The notes under the pieces are model-generated. The model was not told the origin of the DNA. It saw only the letters and a list, made by a program, of their open reading frames with translations, and did not search any database. A program made the translations under genes and the position numbers. From the NCBI GenBank assembly GCA_910584655.1, contig CAJUBJ010000011.1:1-46785 (forward strand): a stretch of DNA of 46,785 bases, in the 5' to 3' direction. The number at the start of each line of letters is the position of its first letter. Within the stretch, counting starts at the first letter, position 1. Positions 15,466 to 25,363 of this stretch are shown in pieces. This DNA is from an uncultured Bacilli bacterium (lineage in GTDB: Bacteria; Bacillota_I; Bacilli_A; RF39; UBA660).

Positions 15466-16261
15466 ACGCTTTTTTTGTTTTTCTTACAGTTTTCTTTGTT
15501 TTTTCTTCAACTTCAACTTTTTCTTCATCAGTATCTTTTTCTTTAATTGTTTCAACACGTGCTTTTTTTGAAGTTGGTTCTTCAATTACGAATCTGTAGA
15601 ATAAAGCTGCTAAAATGCCACCAACTAATGGTGCAACAATAAATACCCATAATTGTTCAAGAGCAACACCACCAGTTAATAGAGCTGGACCTATGCTTCT
15701 TGCAGGGTTAACGCTTGTTCCTGTAAAAGGAATACCCATAATATGAACTAAAGTTAAAGTTAGCCCGATAACAATACCTGAATTGCAATTTTCTTTTTTA
15801 GTAGATGATAAAACAACTAAAACAAATACAAATGTTAAAATTGCTTCAACAACTAATGCAACTGGCATAGTAGTAACTTTAGGTAATGCACTTAAAGTTT
15901 CATAACCATTAGCTCCTAAAGCTGTTGTAGCTCCAAAAACCCATGCTAATGCAGCAGCACCAGTAATACCTCCTAATACTTGAGCACATACATAATATAC
16001 ACATTCAAATATAGTAATTCTTCCGTCAATTAATGCAGCTATTGACACAGCTGGATTAACATGACATCCTGATACTTTTCCAATTGTATATACAAGTGCC
16101 ATTAAAATAAGTCCAAATGCAAATGCGATTAATAACATTGTGAATGGTAATGCAATATTATATATGCTAGTAACATATTGATTTGCTGCTACAGCTGCTC
16201 CACAACCAAATATCACAAGTAACATTGTACCTACAAATTCTGATATAAATTTTCTTATCAT
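15464..16261 (-). CDS. MIP-family aquaporin, AqpZ-like (265 aa)
   Basis: Six helices with two NPA boxes (N69-P-A and N185-P-A). The filter residues read as a water channel: H173 in helix 5 and R188 after the second NPA, with a S-V-N-P-A-R-S-I-G-P-A segment as in AqpZ; the extra aspartate and wide pore of GlpF are absent. The C-terminal ~40 residues are unusually long, cytoplasmic and rich in lysine and glutamate. SD GGAGGA. No riboswitch or neighbour suggests glycerol use. Confidence 0.88.
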   Translation of the reverse strand: MIRKFISEFVGTMLLVIFGCGAAVAANQYVTSIYNIALPFTMLLIAFAFGLILMALVYTIGKVSGCHVNPAVSIAALIDGRITIFECVYYVCAQVLGGITGAAALAWVFGATTALGANGYETLSALPKVTTMPVALVVEAILTFVFVLVVLSSTKKENCNSGIVIGLTLTLVHIMGIPFTGTSVNPARSIGPALLTGGVALEQLWVFIVAPLVGGILAALFYRFVIEEPTSKKARVETIKEKDTDEEKVEVEEKTKKTVRKTKKA

Positions 16262-16316
16262 AACAAATCCTCCTTGTTTTTATTATACCACTTATTGCTA
16301 AATTATGTATATTATA

Positions 16317-16325
16317 TGATATAAT
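16317..16325 (+). promoter_or_regulatory. Extended -10 promoter for the small membrane protein
   Basis: TGATATAAT, an extended -10 (TGnTATAAT), lies 30 nt before the next gene. No good -35 at normal spacing. Confidence 0.5.
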
Positions 16326-16354
16326 TTAGGTATAATAAATAATTATATGAAGGA

Positions 16355-16759
16355 GTGATTAAAATAAAACTTATAAAGAAATTAATACTATTATTAATTA
16401 TTATTGTATTGTTAGCTATTTTATTTATTGCTGGATATTTAACTTATGTAGAGTCTAATGCAACCGAAGCCAGAGATTATCTTTTAGAAAAATATGAAAT
16501 TAATAAAAAAGACTGGGTTGCAATAAGATACACTGAATTTGTTTATGAAGATATAGCAGATTGTAACTCATTATGGCTAAAAAAATGTACTGATAATAAA
16601 GACTTACTATATCAATATACTTTTATAAATAAAGATAAGAAAAAAATAATTGTAAGTGAAGATAAAGATGGAAATCTTAGTGATGATTATAATGGTACTC
16701 TAAAAGTTAAAGAAGATGAAAATAGTACAAACAATAAAGATTTAGAAGAAAGTAATTAA
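16355..16759 (+). CDS. Single-pass membrane protein, hypothetical (134 aa, unusual start)
   Basis: Basic N-terminus, one transmembrane helix (about 8-29), then an extracytoplasmic domain with C-N-S-L-W-L-K-K-C (possible disulfide) and an acidic C-terminus. Family unknown. The start is ambiguous: GTG at 16355 sits on the last base of AAGGAG, too close for normal initiation. There is no ATG in frame before the helix, so a downstream ATA near 16364 or the GTG must serve. Confidence 0.6.
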   Translation: MIKIKLIKKLILLLIIIVLLAILFIAGYLTYVESNATEARDYLLEKYEINKKDWVAIRYTEFVYEDIADCNSLWLKKCTDNKDLLYQYTFINKDKKKIIVSEDKDGNLSDDYNGTLKVKEDENSTNNKDLEESN

Positions 16760-16798
16760 TTATTAAAAAACATTAGAATCTGTTTTTTATTGTTGCAT

Positions 16799-16828
16799 AA
16801 AAAAAGGAAATTGATATTTCCTTTTTTT
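16799..16828. terminator. Bidirectional terminator
   Basis: Arms AAAAAAGGAAAT and ATTTCCTTTTTT around a 4-nt loop, between convergent genes. Confidence 0.85.
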
Positions 16829-16829
16829 A

Positions 16830-18296
16830 TTAGCTTAAAAATTTTAATTTTTTATAATTAATAATTAACATTCCTAGACCTATTGCTAAAGCTAATACAG
16901 CTGTAATAATTGCAATATCCTTGGTTTCAGGATTCTTTATTGATATTGAAAAAACTACTTCTATTAAGGCATCACTTTGGGGCATTGTAAATTTATTATC
17001 AGTTACTATGACTTCATTACCATTTTTGTCTGTTATTTTAACGCTTTCTAAAAAATAGTTATTTTCTGGTTTTATTTCGTATGTTATTTCTTCTCCTGCA
17101 TGAGCAACACTTACAATATCTATAGATCCTTTTCCTGTTATTTTAGTTTCTATTTTTCTTGGAAGATAGTAAGTTTCTAAAGTTATTTCACAATCGCTAT
17201 AATCGTCTTCGATCAAATCAGCAGCCTTTTCTATAGAACAATATCCAGAAGTTTTGTTAACGGCAAAGCCTGATTCTGATGGTGAGATAAGAATATATTT
17301 ATCTTCATTTCCAGATATCTTTTGTACTAAATTGCCATATTCATCAAAAATCAAAATATCAGATGTTATCTTTTCACAACTACCATATGTACTTCTTGGG
17401 CAAATATCAGTATATTTTATTCCAATAGCAACAATATATTGATCAACAAACTTAGTATTAATTATGGTATCATATTCTTCATATTCTTCTGCCCATAACA
17501 ATTTATTATTTTCATCATATACTTCAATATATCCATATGATGGGCAATAAGATAAACGTTCATGAAGCAAATTTAAAGAGTTAGGAGCTAATGAGCAATC
17601 GCTTGCATAGCCACCAAAAACTTTTTCATCTTTAGTGTTAATATCAAACGAAATAAATCTTTCATAATCTGATTCTATTTCTTCTATAAGCATCATAGCT
17701 TTATACATTTTTGGATAATATTTTTCCATCCTTTTTTCTGTTCCTGTAGATTCTTTATAAGATTCTAAATCTTTATCAAAATGATACAATAGATTCTCAT
17801 TGCCAGAAATAGTTGGAATAGTTATTTCATTATTTTCTTTAGAAATAATTGAAATACCTCTTATTTTATATTCTAGATTGTCAATATATAATTTATCAGA
17901 TGTTTCTTCATCAAAATCATATCTTTTAACTTCATTTAACTTTTCATCAAATTTAACGATACTAATAATATAGTCTTTTATATTATATTCAATCGCATAT
18001 AAATATTCTTCATCACTTATAATGTCAAAGATTATAGAGTTTTTTATTATTTTTTGAGAAATATTTTCTCCTTTATAATCATAATAGCTTATTGCTGTTT
18101 TAGGATAGCTATTTCCATATACATCGACATTAATGTAACCATTTTTAAATGCTATCGTAGTATTAAATGGAATGTCACTTTCTTCAACGGTACTTTTTTG
18201 TGCTTTTTCCCAATCATATATAAATATATCTTCTTTTGCTTCTACTACACCTATTGTAACAATTAATAAAATAAATGCTAAAAATATTTTTTTCAT
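16830..18296 (-). CDS. Secreted surface protein with C-terminal anchor (488 aa)
   Basis: The signal peptide (about residues 1-20, cleavage near V-E-A-K) is followed by about 350 residues with repeated strand and turn stretches that may be a propeller-like domain. A module at about 390-450 has G-S-I-D-I-V-S and F-T-M-P-Q-S-D-A-L-I-E-V-V-F, the pattern of bacterial InlB-B/fibronectin-like repeats. It ends in NPETKD, a hydrophobic helix and a basic tail, as in sortase-type anchors. Start at 18296 is set by GAAGGAAGT. Likely a cell-surface protein of unknown ligand. Confidence 0.65.
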   Translation of the reverse strand: MKKIFLAFILLIVTIGVVEAKEDIFIYDWEKAQKSTVEESDIPFNTTIAFKNGYINVDVYGNSYPKTAISYYDYKGENISQKIIKNSIIFDIISDEEYLYAIEYNIKDYIISIVKFDEKLNEVKRYDFDEETSDKLYIDNLEYKIRGISIISKENNEITIPTISGNENLLYHFDKDLESYKESTGTEKRMEKYYPKMYKAMMLIEEIESDYERFISFDINTKDEKVFGGYASDCSLAPNSLNLLHERLSYCPSYGYIEVYDENNKLLWAEEYEEYDTIINTKFVDQYIVAIGIKYTDICPRSTYGSCEKITSDILIFDEYGNLVQKISGNEDKYILISPSESGFAVNKTSGYCSIEKAADLIEDDYSDCEITLETYYLPRKIETKITGKGSIDIVSVAHAGEEITYEIKPENNYFLESVKITDKNGNEVIVTDNKFTMPQSDALIEVVFSISIKNPETKDIAIITAVLALAIGLGMLIINYKKLKFLS

Positions 18297-18338
18297 TTTT
18301 TTACTTCCTTCTTCAACCATAATGTTCTAATTAATATC

Positions 18339-18360
18339 AAAAAGTGCTTCAGCACTTTTA
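18339..18360 (-). terminator. Terminator after the CCA-enzyme gene
   Basis: AAAAGTGCT and AGCACTTTT pair with a 2-nt centre; on the minus strand the stem is followed by a T run. Confidence 0.7.
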
Positions 18361-19683
18361 TATAACATTTTTAAATAATTCTTCATCATATCCTTTCGGT
18401 AAGATATTATTTATTGTATAATCAATTAATTTTTCACGATTATTTTTTATTTTACCAGATAAGATATCAGTATATATTCTATTTAAAATTTCTCCTACTT
18501 GTTCTTGTTCTACTCCTAAATTAATTAAGTCTTTTCCATTTATTCTAATTTCATTTCTTTTAATAAATGAAGTTTTTCTAGTAGCTTTTTTCAAACGTTC
18601 ATAATCACTTTCTATTTTAGATAGTTCTGTTGTATATGCTGGATTTTTAGCATAGTGATTTGCTTTTTTTATTTTAAACAAGTCTTCTATATCATCAGTA
18701 CCAAACTTAGTTAAGAATTGTTTTACTTTAGTGTCATTTTCTGGAATATCATAATCATGATATTCAATTAACTTTGTTACTTTTTGAATTGTTTTCTTAT
18801 TAAATTTTAAGCGATTCATAATATCTCTAGCCATATCAGAACTTTTTTTGGCATGATCTTTATAATAAGCTGTACCATCACTATTTTTAGAATAAGTAAA
18901 TGGTTTTGAAATATCATGGAATAACATTGCTAAACGTAAATCTAATCTTGGTTCGATTGATTTTAAAGATACAAAAGTATGCTCTAACGCATCATATATA
19001 TGATGTGGATCATTTTGATTAAAGTTTTCTAATAAAGACAACTCTGGTAAAACTTCTAAAATTATTTCAAAATATTTTTTCAAATAAAACTCACAACGTG
19101 GTACTACTAAAAGTTTTGAAAGTTCATCTCTTACTCTCTCAGGTGCAACATCATGTAATAAATCTCGGTCTTCGTTCATATAATTTTGTGTTTCAAGATC
19201 TATCTTCATTCCATATTCAGCAGATAAACGTATTGCTCTTAGTATACGTAATGGATCATCTTGAAAAACTTCGTCATCTTCACCATTTAATCTTATTATC
19301 TTGTTTTTAATGTCTTGAACACCTGTACTGTAGTCAATAAGTCCATCTTCATCTGAATAAGCTAATGCATTCATTGTGAAGTCACGAGATGCTAAGTCAT
19401 CTTCCAAAGTATTTTCTCTAGTACGATATCTAGATATTTCCATTGGGAATTTAGCATTAACTACACCCAATCGAGTATTATTTTCACCACAATAAAAAGT
19501 ATTGTAGGCTTTTAGAGAATCTTTTACAGAGGAAAGTTCACCATTAGTGCTTATATCATAGTTGGAAGGTTTTAATCCCATTACCCAGTTTCTTACTGCT
19601 CCACCTATAATATATGCTTCATAGCCATTTTCATTAATTACATTTAATACTTCATTAACAGGTTTTGGAATAACTATGTTCAT
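18358..19683 (-). CDS. CCA-adding enzyme / tRNA nucleotidyltransferase homologue with HD domain (441 aa)
   Basis: The head domain has GGAVR at 27-31, the S-R-D-F-T-M-N-A-L segment at 99-107 and the D-D-P-L-R-I-L-R-A-I-R helix at about 142-152. An HD domain follows (H234, H256-D257, H277). Family members normally carry V-R-D and a D-x-D metal site; here these read V-R-N (N32) and N-Y-D (N41-D43), so one catalytic carboxylate is replaced by asparagine. Neighbouring DNA reads cleanly, so it is not a frameshift. It may be active with the remaining acids, or may have become a regulator. SD GGAGG fixes the start at 19683. Confidence 0.8.
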   Translation of the reverse strand: MNIVIPKPVNEVLNVINENGYEAYIIGGAVRNWVMGLKPSNYDISTNGELSSVKDSLKAYNTFYCGENNTRLGVVNAKFPMEISRYRTRENTLEDDLASRDFTMNALAYSDEDGLIDYSTGVQDIKNKIIRLNGEDDEVFQDDPLRILRAIRLSAEYGMKIDLETQNYMNEDRDLLHDVAPERVRDELSKLLVVPRCEFYLKKYFEIILEVLPELSLLENFNQNDPHHIYDALEHTFVSLKSIEPRLDLRLAMLFHDISKPFTYSKNSDGTAYYKDHAKKSSDMARDIMNRLKFNKKTIQKVTKLIEYHDYDIPENDTKVKQFLTKFGTDDIEDLFKIKKANHYAKNPAYTTELSKIESDYERLKKATRKTSFIKRNEIRINGKDLINLGVEQEQVGEILNRIYTDILSGKIKNNREKLIDYTINNILPKGYDEELFKNVI

Positions 19684-19755
19684 AGATGTACCTCCATATC
19701 TTTCTACCCTATATATTATTATACTTAAGTTTGTCAAATTTGTATAGTAGGTTTT

Positions 19756-19793
19756 AGAAAAAATAACATAGAGTTGACTATGTTATTTTTTTG
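19756..19793 (-). terminator. Terminator
   Basis: Arms AAAAAATAACATAG and CTATGTTATTTTTT around a 6-nt loop at the end of the large membrane protein gene. Confidence 0.85.
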
Positions 19794-22017
19794 ATACTTT
19801 ATTATCTTTACTCTTCTTTTTCTCTTCATGTATTGCTAAAGTCAAGAATGAAATTCCAATTAACAAAATATAAATATACCATGGTATTTTGAACCAATAC
19901 TTGGAAGATAGAGCTAAAATATTAATAATTATAAAAACAATTGATACTTTTAAGTAAGAATCATATTTTAAAGAATAGCTTATCAATGAAATCATAAAAA
20001 TAAATATAGTTAATAATAATCCATCTACAAAATTATAAACATTAAATAAAGCGATAAATGTTATAACTGCAAAGAAATAATATTCAATAAATTTATTATC
20101 AACGAACTTATCACTAATTATAAATCTAGTAAGAATAATTAAACTAGAATAACAACCTAAAGCATACATTGAAGATAAGTCTATATCTAAATAAATAAGT
20201 AATTTTATATATAATCCTAATGTACTTAAAAGACATATTATTTTATAAATAGTATTTTTTTCAGATTTATTAAAGTATATATGATTAAATCCCCATATTA
20301 ATAGAATTATAAATAAAATACTTATATTATAAGTGAATGCTATAGTACTTAATATAATTGAAATAAATGATAGAATACTAAATAAATTAATTTTCTTTTT
20401 ATATATTGAAAAAATTGTTAAAGTAATAATTGTTATAAAACTGTATATTTGTGGTAAGAAATTATCTTCGAAAAATAATATAGAAAAACTTGTTAATATA
20501 GGTAAAAATAAGAAATTATCATTTTCTTTTTCTAATTTAATTAAAAGTAATGTAAAAATTAATGGAATTAATACAGTGTATGAATTAATTAATAATAGTG
20601 ATTCTAATGATAATATTATTAATATTAATTTAATTGAAGAGTTATCTCTTAGTTTAGGATAAAGTTTTTCTAATCCGTAAATAATAAGAGCTACTAATAA
20701 TGGAACATACTTTGATACTTCATTAATTTCATTTACATAACATATTGAAAATAATATCAAAGATAAATTGAAATAACTTAGATATTTAAATATTTTATTC
20801 TTAGTAAGTAAAAATGAAATAATATAAATAATGGCTGACAATATAAATGATAAAATAAATAGAATTGTTTTGTCAGGAGTAAATATTACTTGAACAATTA
20901 TTAAGGAAGCTAGTACAGTTACAATATTAATTATTATATCTTTTAGATCTTTTTCTTTTAAATAATAAGAGAATATAAATAATGGTAATAATCCAATTAG
21001 TATATATAAAGGTGTAAATGAATCTGTTAAAATGTTTATTATATTTAGTGATAATATGTAACATAATGTACAAAAAGTAAGATTTGTTTTCTCCTCAGAT
21101 ATATTATTTGATTTAATAAATTTATATAAATGTAATAAAGAAAATAGTACAATATTTGTAGATGCTATAAGTGATTTATCTAAATAACTTAAATATATTG
21201 AAATAATTAATAATGTATAAGTTAAAATAATATTAATTATTTTATAAGTTTTATTATCTAGATAATTTCCTTGTAATAAAATATATATAATAATGTTATA
21301 TATAGTCATTAAGAATAAATATGTTTCAAAAGTACAATTTAAATAATTTATAAAGAATGTTAAACATATAATTTCTAATATGACACTTGTTCTGCTTAAA
21401 AATAAATCTGTTTTTTTATGTGATATTAATTTATAAATTATTGAAGTAATTAAAAATGTTATACTACAATATAATAAGAAGCCTTCACTATAAGGGCTAA
21501 AATAGTATCCAACTAGTTCAAAAAAGGAAAGAGATATTAATATAATAGGTATAAATATAAGGGATAAGTATTTAAATACTTTAGAAGTTTTTTCTAAAGA
21601 AAATTTTTCTAAACATATTTTAGATAAAAATGTAAATAATAGTTGGACAATTAATAAGATAAATACTTTTCCTATAGAAGATAAGAATAGCCATGATGAT
21701 GCTAAAAATACGATTGCTGCTAAAACAATTAGTATGGCTCCTGCAATAAATAATGCAGAAGGATTTTTTTTGTTTTGAAAATTATTTTTTACTACATTTG
21801 AATTAGTTGCTTGAATATTATTAGTTTGCTCTGTAGGAGGAATAATATTTATGCTATTACCTACTTGATTTTGCATTGATTCATTATAATTGGACTGATT
21901 ATTTATAAAATTCATATTTTGAGATTGAGAATTTCTTTTTAGTATTTCAATTTCTTTTTTTAACTTAGAATTATCTGACAATAAAATAATAATAAAAACA
22001 ATTAATAAAAAATTCAT
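19783..22017 (-). CDS. Polytopic membrane protein with about 20 helices (744 aa)
   Basis: One N-terminal helix, a short coiled-coil-like segment (K-L-K-K-E-I-E-I-L-K) and an asparagine-rich linker to residue ~85. Hydrophobic helices then follow almost without loops to the C-terminus, ending in a lysine-rich cytoplasmic tail. The entry to the helical part (A-L-F-I-A-G-A-I-L-I-V-L-A-A-I-V-F) recalls DUF2157-type membrane proteins. AT content is extreme, as expected for Ile/Leu/Tyr-rich helices. Start at 22017 after AGGAAGTG. No transporter motif seen; function unknown. Confidence 0.65.
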   Translation of the reverse strand: MNFLLIVFIIILLSDNSKLKKEIEILKRNSQSQNMNFINNQSNYNESMQNQVGNSINIIPPTEQTNNIQATNSNVVKNNFQNKKNPSALFIAGAILIVLAAIVFLASSWLFLSSIGKVFILLIVQLLFTFLSKICLEKFSLEKTSKVFKYLSLIFIPIILISLSFFELVGYYFSPYSEGFLLYCSITFLITSIIYKLISHKKTDLFLSRTSVILEIICLTFFINYLNCTFETYLFLMTIYNIIIYILLQGNYLDNKTYKIINIILTYTLLIISIYLSYLDKSLIASTNIVLFSLLHLYKFIKSNNISEEKTNLTFCTLCYILSLNIINILTDSFTPLYILIGLLPLFIFSYYLKEKDLKDIIINIVTVLASLIIVQVIFTPDKTILFILSFILSAIIYIISFLLTKNKIFKYLSYFNLSLILFSICYVNEINEVSKYVPLLVALIIYGLEKLYPKLRDNSSIKLILIILSLESLLLINSYTVLIPLIFTLLLIKLEKENDNFLFLPILTSFSILFFEDNFLPQIYSFITIITLTIFSIYKKKINLFSILSFISIILSTIAFTYNISILFIILLIWGFNHIYFNKSEKNTIYKIICLLSTLGLYIKLLIYLDIDLSSMYALGCYSSLIILTRFIISDKFVDNKFIEYYFFAVITFIALFNVYNFVDGLLLTIFIFMISLISYSLKYDSYLKVSIVFIIINILALSSKYWFKIPWYIYILLIGISFLTLAIHEEKKKSKDNKVSKK

Positions 22018-22068
22018 AGACACACTTCCTATTATGATTATTATATCATAAAGATTATTTACATATGA

Positions 22069-22093
22069 AAAAAAAGACTATTGTTAGTCTTTT
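22069..22093 (-). terminator. Terminator of the DUF2207 gene
   Basis: AAAAAGACTA and TAGTCTTTT around loop TTGT, overlapping the stop codon region. Confidence 0.8.
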
Positions 22094-23798
22094 ATTCTTC
22101 ATCTCTATTTTCTAAAAATGCTTTTAATCTATTAATTGAATTATGTAATTTTTGAAAAGTAAATTTATCTTTTATTGTATACCACGAAGGCTCTTTTATA
22201 TTATATTCTTTTAATTTTTTTAAAACGTTTTCATGTACTTCTAACATATATGCATATGGTAAAATATCATATAAATAATTTGGATTAAGTTCTAATAAAG
22301 GGTCTAGTTCTTTATTACTTAGTTCTTGGATAAATAACTTAAAACCTTCAATATTTACATATTGCTTTGTTCCATATAAAGTTCTTTTAGGCATATATTT
22401 ATATAGAATTAAAATAAATAATACACTAATACAACTAATTAAGTACGCTATTAAATATATTCTATTTCTTCTAAAAGAAGGCATTAGTAGTATTAATATT
22501 GCTAATACTGATAATATTGCTAATGATATTAATTTTGTTTTTTTCTTTTTTATATCGATATTTTCTATAAGACTCATTAAAATGAACAATGTTGTAATAC
22601 TGAAAATTACTCCTAATGGTAGTAAATATAGTTTCTTAATCTCTATAAATGGTAATGATGTTACAATAACTAAAATTATAGTTATAGCAAGGACTAATAA
22701 TATTTTTAGCTGGTCAGGTTTTGGTTCAAAATACTTATCTTTTTCTTCATTAGTATTAATTATAGACAAAATGTTTTTACTAGCAATGTGAAATCTGCGA
22801 TACAAATCATTACTTGAAATTTCTTTTTCTAGTTTTTTTGGAGTAGATGTTTTTTTCTTTTCTGAAACTATATTCATATATTCTGCTAAAGTAACAGATT
22901 CACTTTTCCTAAATAATGATTTTATAAAATATGTTTCTTTATAATTTTTGCCATCATAGTCTTTATTCCTTATAAGAGTAAAATTATTAGTTCCATCTTC
23001 AACTATATTTATATATCCTTTGTTAGCTAAAGATAATAGTAAGTAAAATAAATCATCTTCGATAACTTTACCATTATTTATTAAAGATATATCTAATGGA
23101 GTTAATTTAGAAGAAAATTTAGATGTTTTTTTGATAGGTAGTCTAAGATCTTTACCATATAAATACCATAAGATATAACTTATTATTGATAAGACTATTG
23201 AAACTATAATAGAAGTAAGAGTGAGATTATTAAGATACAATTTACCATAGTCTAACTCTACTTTTAAAATTTCTTTTTCTTTTAAAGAAGGATATTCTAT
23301 AGTGAGGGTATTTTCATTTATTTTATAATCAATGTTATCCAATTTATCATTATTTAAATAAAAACTAAGATTATGTTCATTAAATGAGTTTGGAACATTT
23401 ATAGTCAATGTTATATTATTTAAAATGTTATTATAGGTATTTGATAATTCAAATATATATACGTCTTTTTTAGGAGATAGTGGTTTATCTGAATAAGTAA
23501 GTTCAAAATTCTTTTTTGCGCTTAAACCACTTTTTATTTCGATTGTCTTATTATAGTTAGTTTCTAAATAATAGTTAATATTTATGTCTAAATCTTTTAT
23601 AGTATATGGAAGTTCTTTCCTTAAAGAGATATTAGGATTATCAAAGCTTACATCGACATTCTCTTTGTATTCATAATTTTTATTATTTAGAGTTATTTCT
23701 AATTCATAATTATTAATTTTATAACTTGATTCTGCTGAAACTATTTGTGGAAATATTATGGAAGTCATTATTAATATTAATAAGTTTATCTTTTTCAT
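22092..23798 (-). CDS. DUF2207 domain membrane protein (568 aa)
   Basis: Signal peptide (about 1-21), an extracytoplasmic beta-rich DUF2207-like domain (I-N-N-Y-E-L-E-I-T-L-N early, a membrane-proximal E-L-D-Y-G) and a helix at about 195-215. A cytoplasmic region of about 150 residues follows, then a group of four helices (about 365-470) and a final cytoplasmic part. This order is typical of DUF2207 proteins, whose role is unknown. Start at the ATG at 23798; the ribosome site is weak (GTGATAT). Confidence 0.78.
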   Translation of the reverse strand: MKKINLLILIMTSIIFPQIVSAESSYKINNYELEITLNNKNYEYKENVDVSFDNPNISLRKELPYTIKDLDININYYLETNYNKTIEIKSGLSAKKNFELTYSDKPLSPKKDVYIFELSNTYNNILNNITLTINVPNSFNEHNLSFYLNNDKLDNIDYKINENTLTIEYPSLKEKEILKVELDYGKLYLNNLTLTSIIVSIVLSIISYILWYLYGKDLRLPIKKTSKFSSKLTPLDISLINNGKVIEDDLFYLLLSLANKGYINIVEDGTNNFTLIRNKDYDGKNYKETYFIKSLFRKSESVTLAEYMNIVSEKKKTSTPKKLEKEISSNDLYRRFHIASKNILSIINTNEEKDKYFEPKPDQLKILLVLAITIILVIVTSLPFIEIKKLYLLPLGVIFSITTLFILMSLIENIDIKKKKTKLISLAILSVLAILILLMPSFRRNRIYLIAYLISCISVLFILILYKYMPKRTLYGTKQYVNIEGFKLFIQELSNKELDPLLELNPNYLYDILPYAYMLEVHENVLKKLKEYNIKEPSWYTIKDKFTFQKLHNSINRLKAFLENRDEE

Positions 23799-23878
23799 AT
23801 ATATCACACTACTTTACTATAAATATAGTATAAATTATAGTTAGGAAAACTTCAAGAAATATAAATTTATTGAAAAGA

Positions 23879-23902
23879 AAAAAGTCATATTTTATGACTT
23901 TA
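23879..23902 (-). terminator. Terminator of the surface-repeat gene
   Basis: AAAAAGTCATA and TATGACTTT pair with a short loop; a T-rich run follows on the minus strand. Confidence 0.7.
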
Positions 23903-23905
23903 TAT

Positions 23906-25363
23906 TTATTTTAAATGACCATATTTTTTCTTTAATGCTATTAAACTAACAAATCCTGTTATGAAGGTAATAATTAATAAAGTTAAGTTATCTCCAGTTA
24001 CTGGATTTTCTTCATGAGGAATATTTTCATTATTGTTTTGATCATTTGAATTTGGTTTGTCATCAGGCACTTTAGTGTCCTCAGGTTCTTCTGGTTCTCC
24101 ATCTTCATTAATTTTATAAAAATATAGCTTTAAAATAGTATTTGAATCAGTTAATGTACTACTTAATTTATTTTTTTCGTTTTTTTCATCAAATATATAT
24201 CCTTCAATTATTTTATCTTTCTCTGTTGCTGAAACAACTTCATCTATTAACGCATATCTTACTTCTGAAAGTTTTATTTGTTGATTAGTTTTTGCATCAT
24301 ACCATTCAACAATGTAATCAAATTCCGATAAAGTACGTTCTTCCCATACTGCATAAAGAATTGTATTTTGATTTATTCTCATTGTATCCCCAGGTTTCCA
24401 GTCAGCAATTTGAGAATCTTTGTTTGTTGACCATCCTAAAAATAATTCTTGATTATTATAAGATTTTATTGTGATATTGGTGCCTTTATCGTAAATTTCT
24501 ATTTCACCAATTTGCACTCCTCTGTCAATATAAGTTAAAGTAACTTTTTCTGGTATTTTATTCCACACAGCATATAGTGTTTTTGTAGTTGAGCCACCAT
24601 TATAGCCACTTCCACTTTGGTAAATGCGATAATTACTATTTGGCTCATAAGATGGTACCATTGCTGTAGCGGACTCTGACCATCCCAAAAATTTATAGCC
24701 TTCACGAGTTGGCACATCCTTAGGAATAACAAAATCGTGAGATTTTTCATATTTATTTGAAGTGCCATAATTTTGTTTTTCTGGTGCTCCAACACCACCA
24801 TTAGCATCGTATTTTAATGTAAAATCCCATATATTATATTCAACACTATTTAATGTATTAAAATAATAGTATGCAGATGCGTTTGACTGTGGTAATAAAA
24901 CTGCAGTTCCTTCTTTTTTGTTAGAATTTCCCTCTCCTATCCAGATTACATAATCTGATTCTATAGATCCATACCATAATTCTGAAGCACGAGGAAGAAA
25001 AAATGAACCATAAAGATCTCCCCAGGCTTTAACTTTAATAGTGGTTCCGTTAATTGAAGTAACTTCGTAATTTCCAGAACCAACTCTATCTCCCACTTTG
25101 ACTTTTGCAGAAGTAATATTAGAAGAGTAACTGTTAGTAGAGGCTGGTATTAAAGTCACTGTATGCCATTTAGCTGCCAAAGGCATTATTTCAAAACTAT
25201 TTTCCAATTTATCTATTCTACTATAAGCTACATCAGATTTTAAGTTACTATTTAGCTTTTCTAAATTTTCTATATTATTGGAATAAGTTTTCTTGAAAGG
25301 AATACAGATTGATGATATGATTAGAATTAATATTATTATAATTAAGCTGTACATTTTTTTCAT
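23906..25363 (-). CDS. Cell-surface protein with Listeria-Bacteroides (Flg_new) repeats and anchor (485 aa)
   Basis: Signal peptide/anchor at residues 3-25, a unique N-terminal domain, then two or three InlB-type repeats, each ending in the L-Y-A-V-W signature (near 270 and 345) with G-Y-K-F-L-G-W-S and L-F-L-G-W-S. A MucBP-like segment follows (Y-I-V-E-W-Y-D), then an acidic proline/asparagine linker and NPVTGD, hydrophobic helix and K-K-K-Y. NPxTGD fits a sortase or related C-terminal anchor. AGGTGA gives the start at 25363. Likely an adhesin-like surface protein. Confidence 0.82.
   Translation of the reverse strand: MKKMYSLIIIILILIISSICIPFKKTYSNNIENLEKLNSNLKSDVAYSRIDKLENSFEIMPLAAKWHTVTLIPASTNSYSSNITSAKVKVGDRVGSGNYEVTSINGTTIKVKAWGDLYGSFFLPRASELWYGSIESDYVIWIGEGNSNKKEGTAVLLPQSNASAYYYFNTLNSVEYNIWDFTLKYDANGGVGAPEKQNYGTSNKYEKSHDFVIPKDVPTREGYKFLGWSESATAMVPSYEPNSNYRIYQSGSGYNGGSTTKTLYAVWNKIPEKVTLTYIDRGVQIGEIEIYDKGTNITIKSYNNQELFLGWSTNKDSQIADWKPGDTMRINQNTILYAVWEERTLSEFDYIVEWYDAKTNQQIKLSEVRYALIDEVVSATEKDKIIEGYIFDEKNEKNKLSSTLTDSNTILKLYFYKINEDGEPEEPEDTKVPDDKPNSNDQNNNENIPHEENPVTGDNLTLLIITFITGFVSLIALKKKYGHLK

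Noticed and set aside
20333..20662. 109-codon plus-strand frame
   Set aside because: Antisense shadow of the many-pass membrane protein gene; composed mostly of Ile/Asn/Lys repeats.
24535..24807. 90-codon minus-strand frame inside the surface-repeat gene
   Set aside because: Same strand but a different frame of an intact gene with a much better protein, and no ribosome site.
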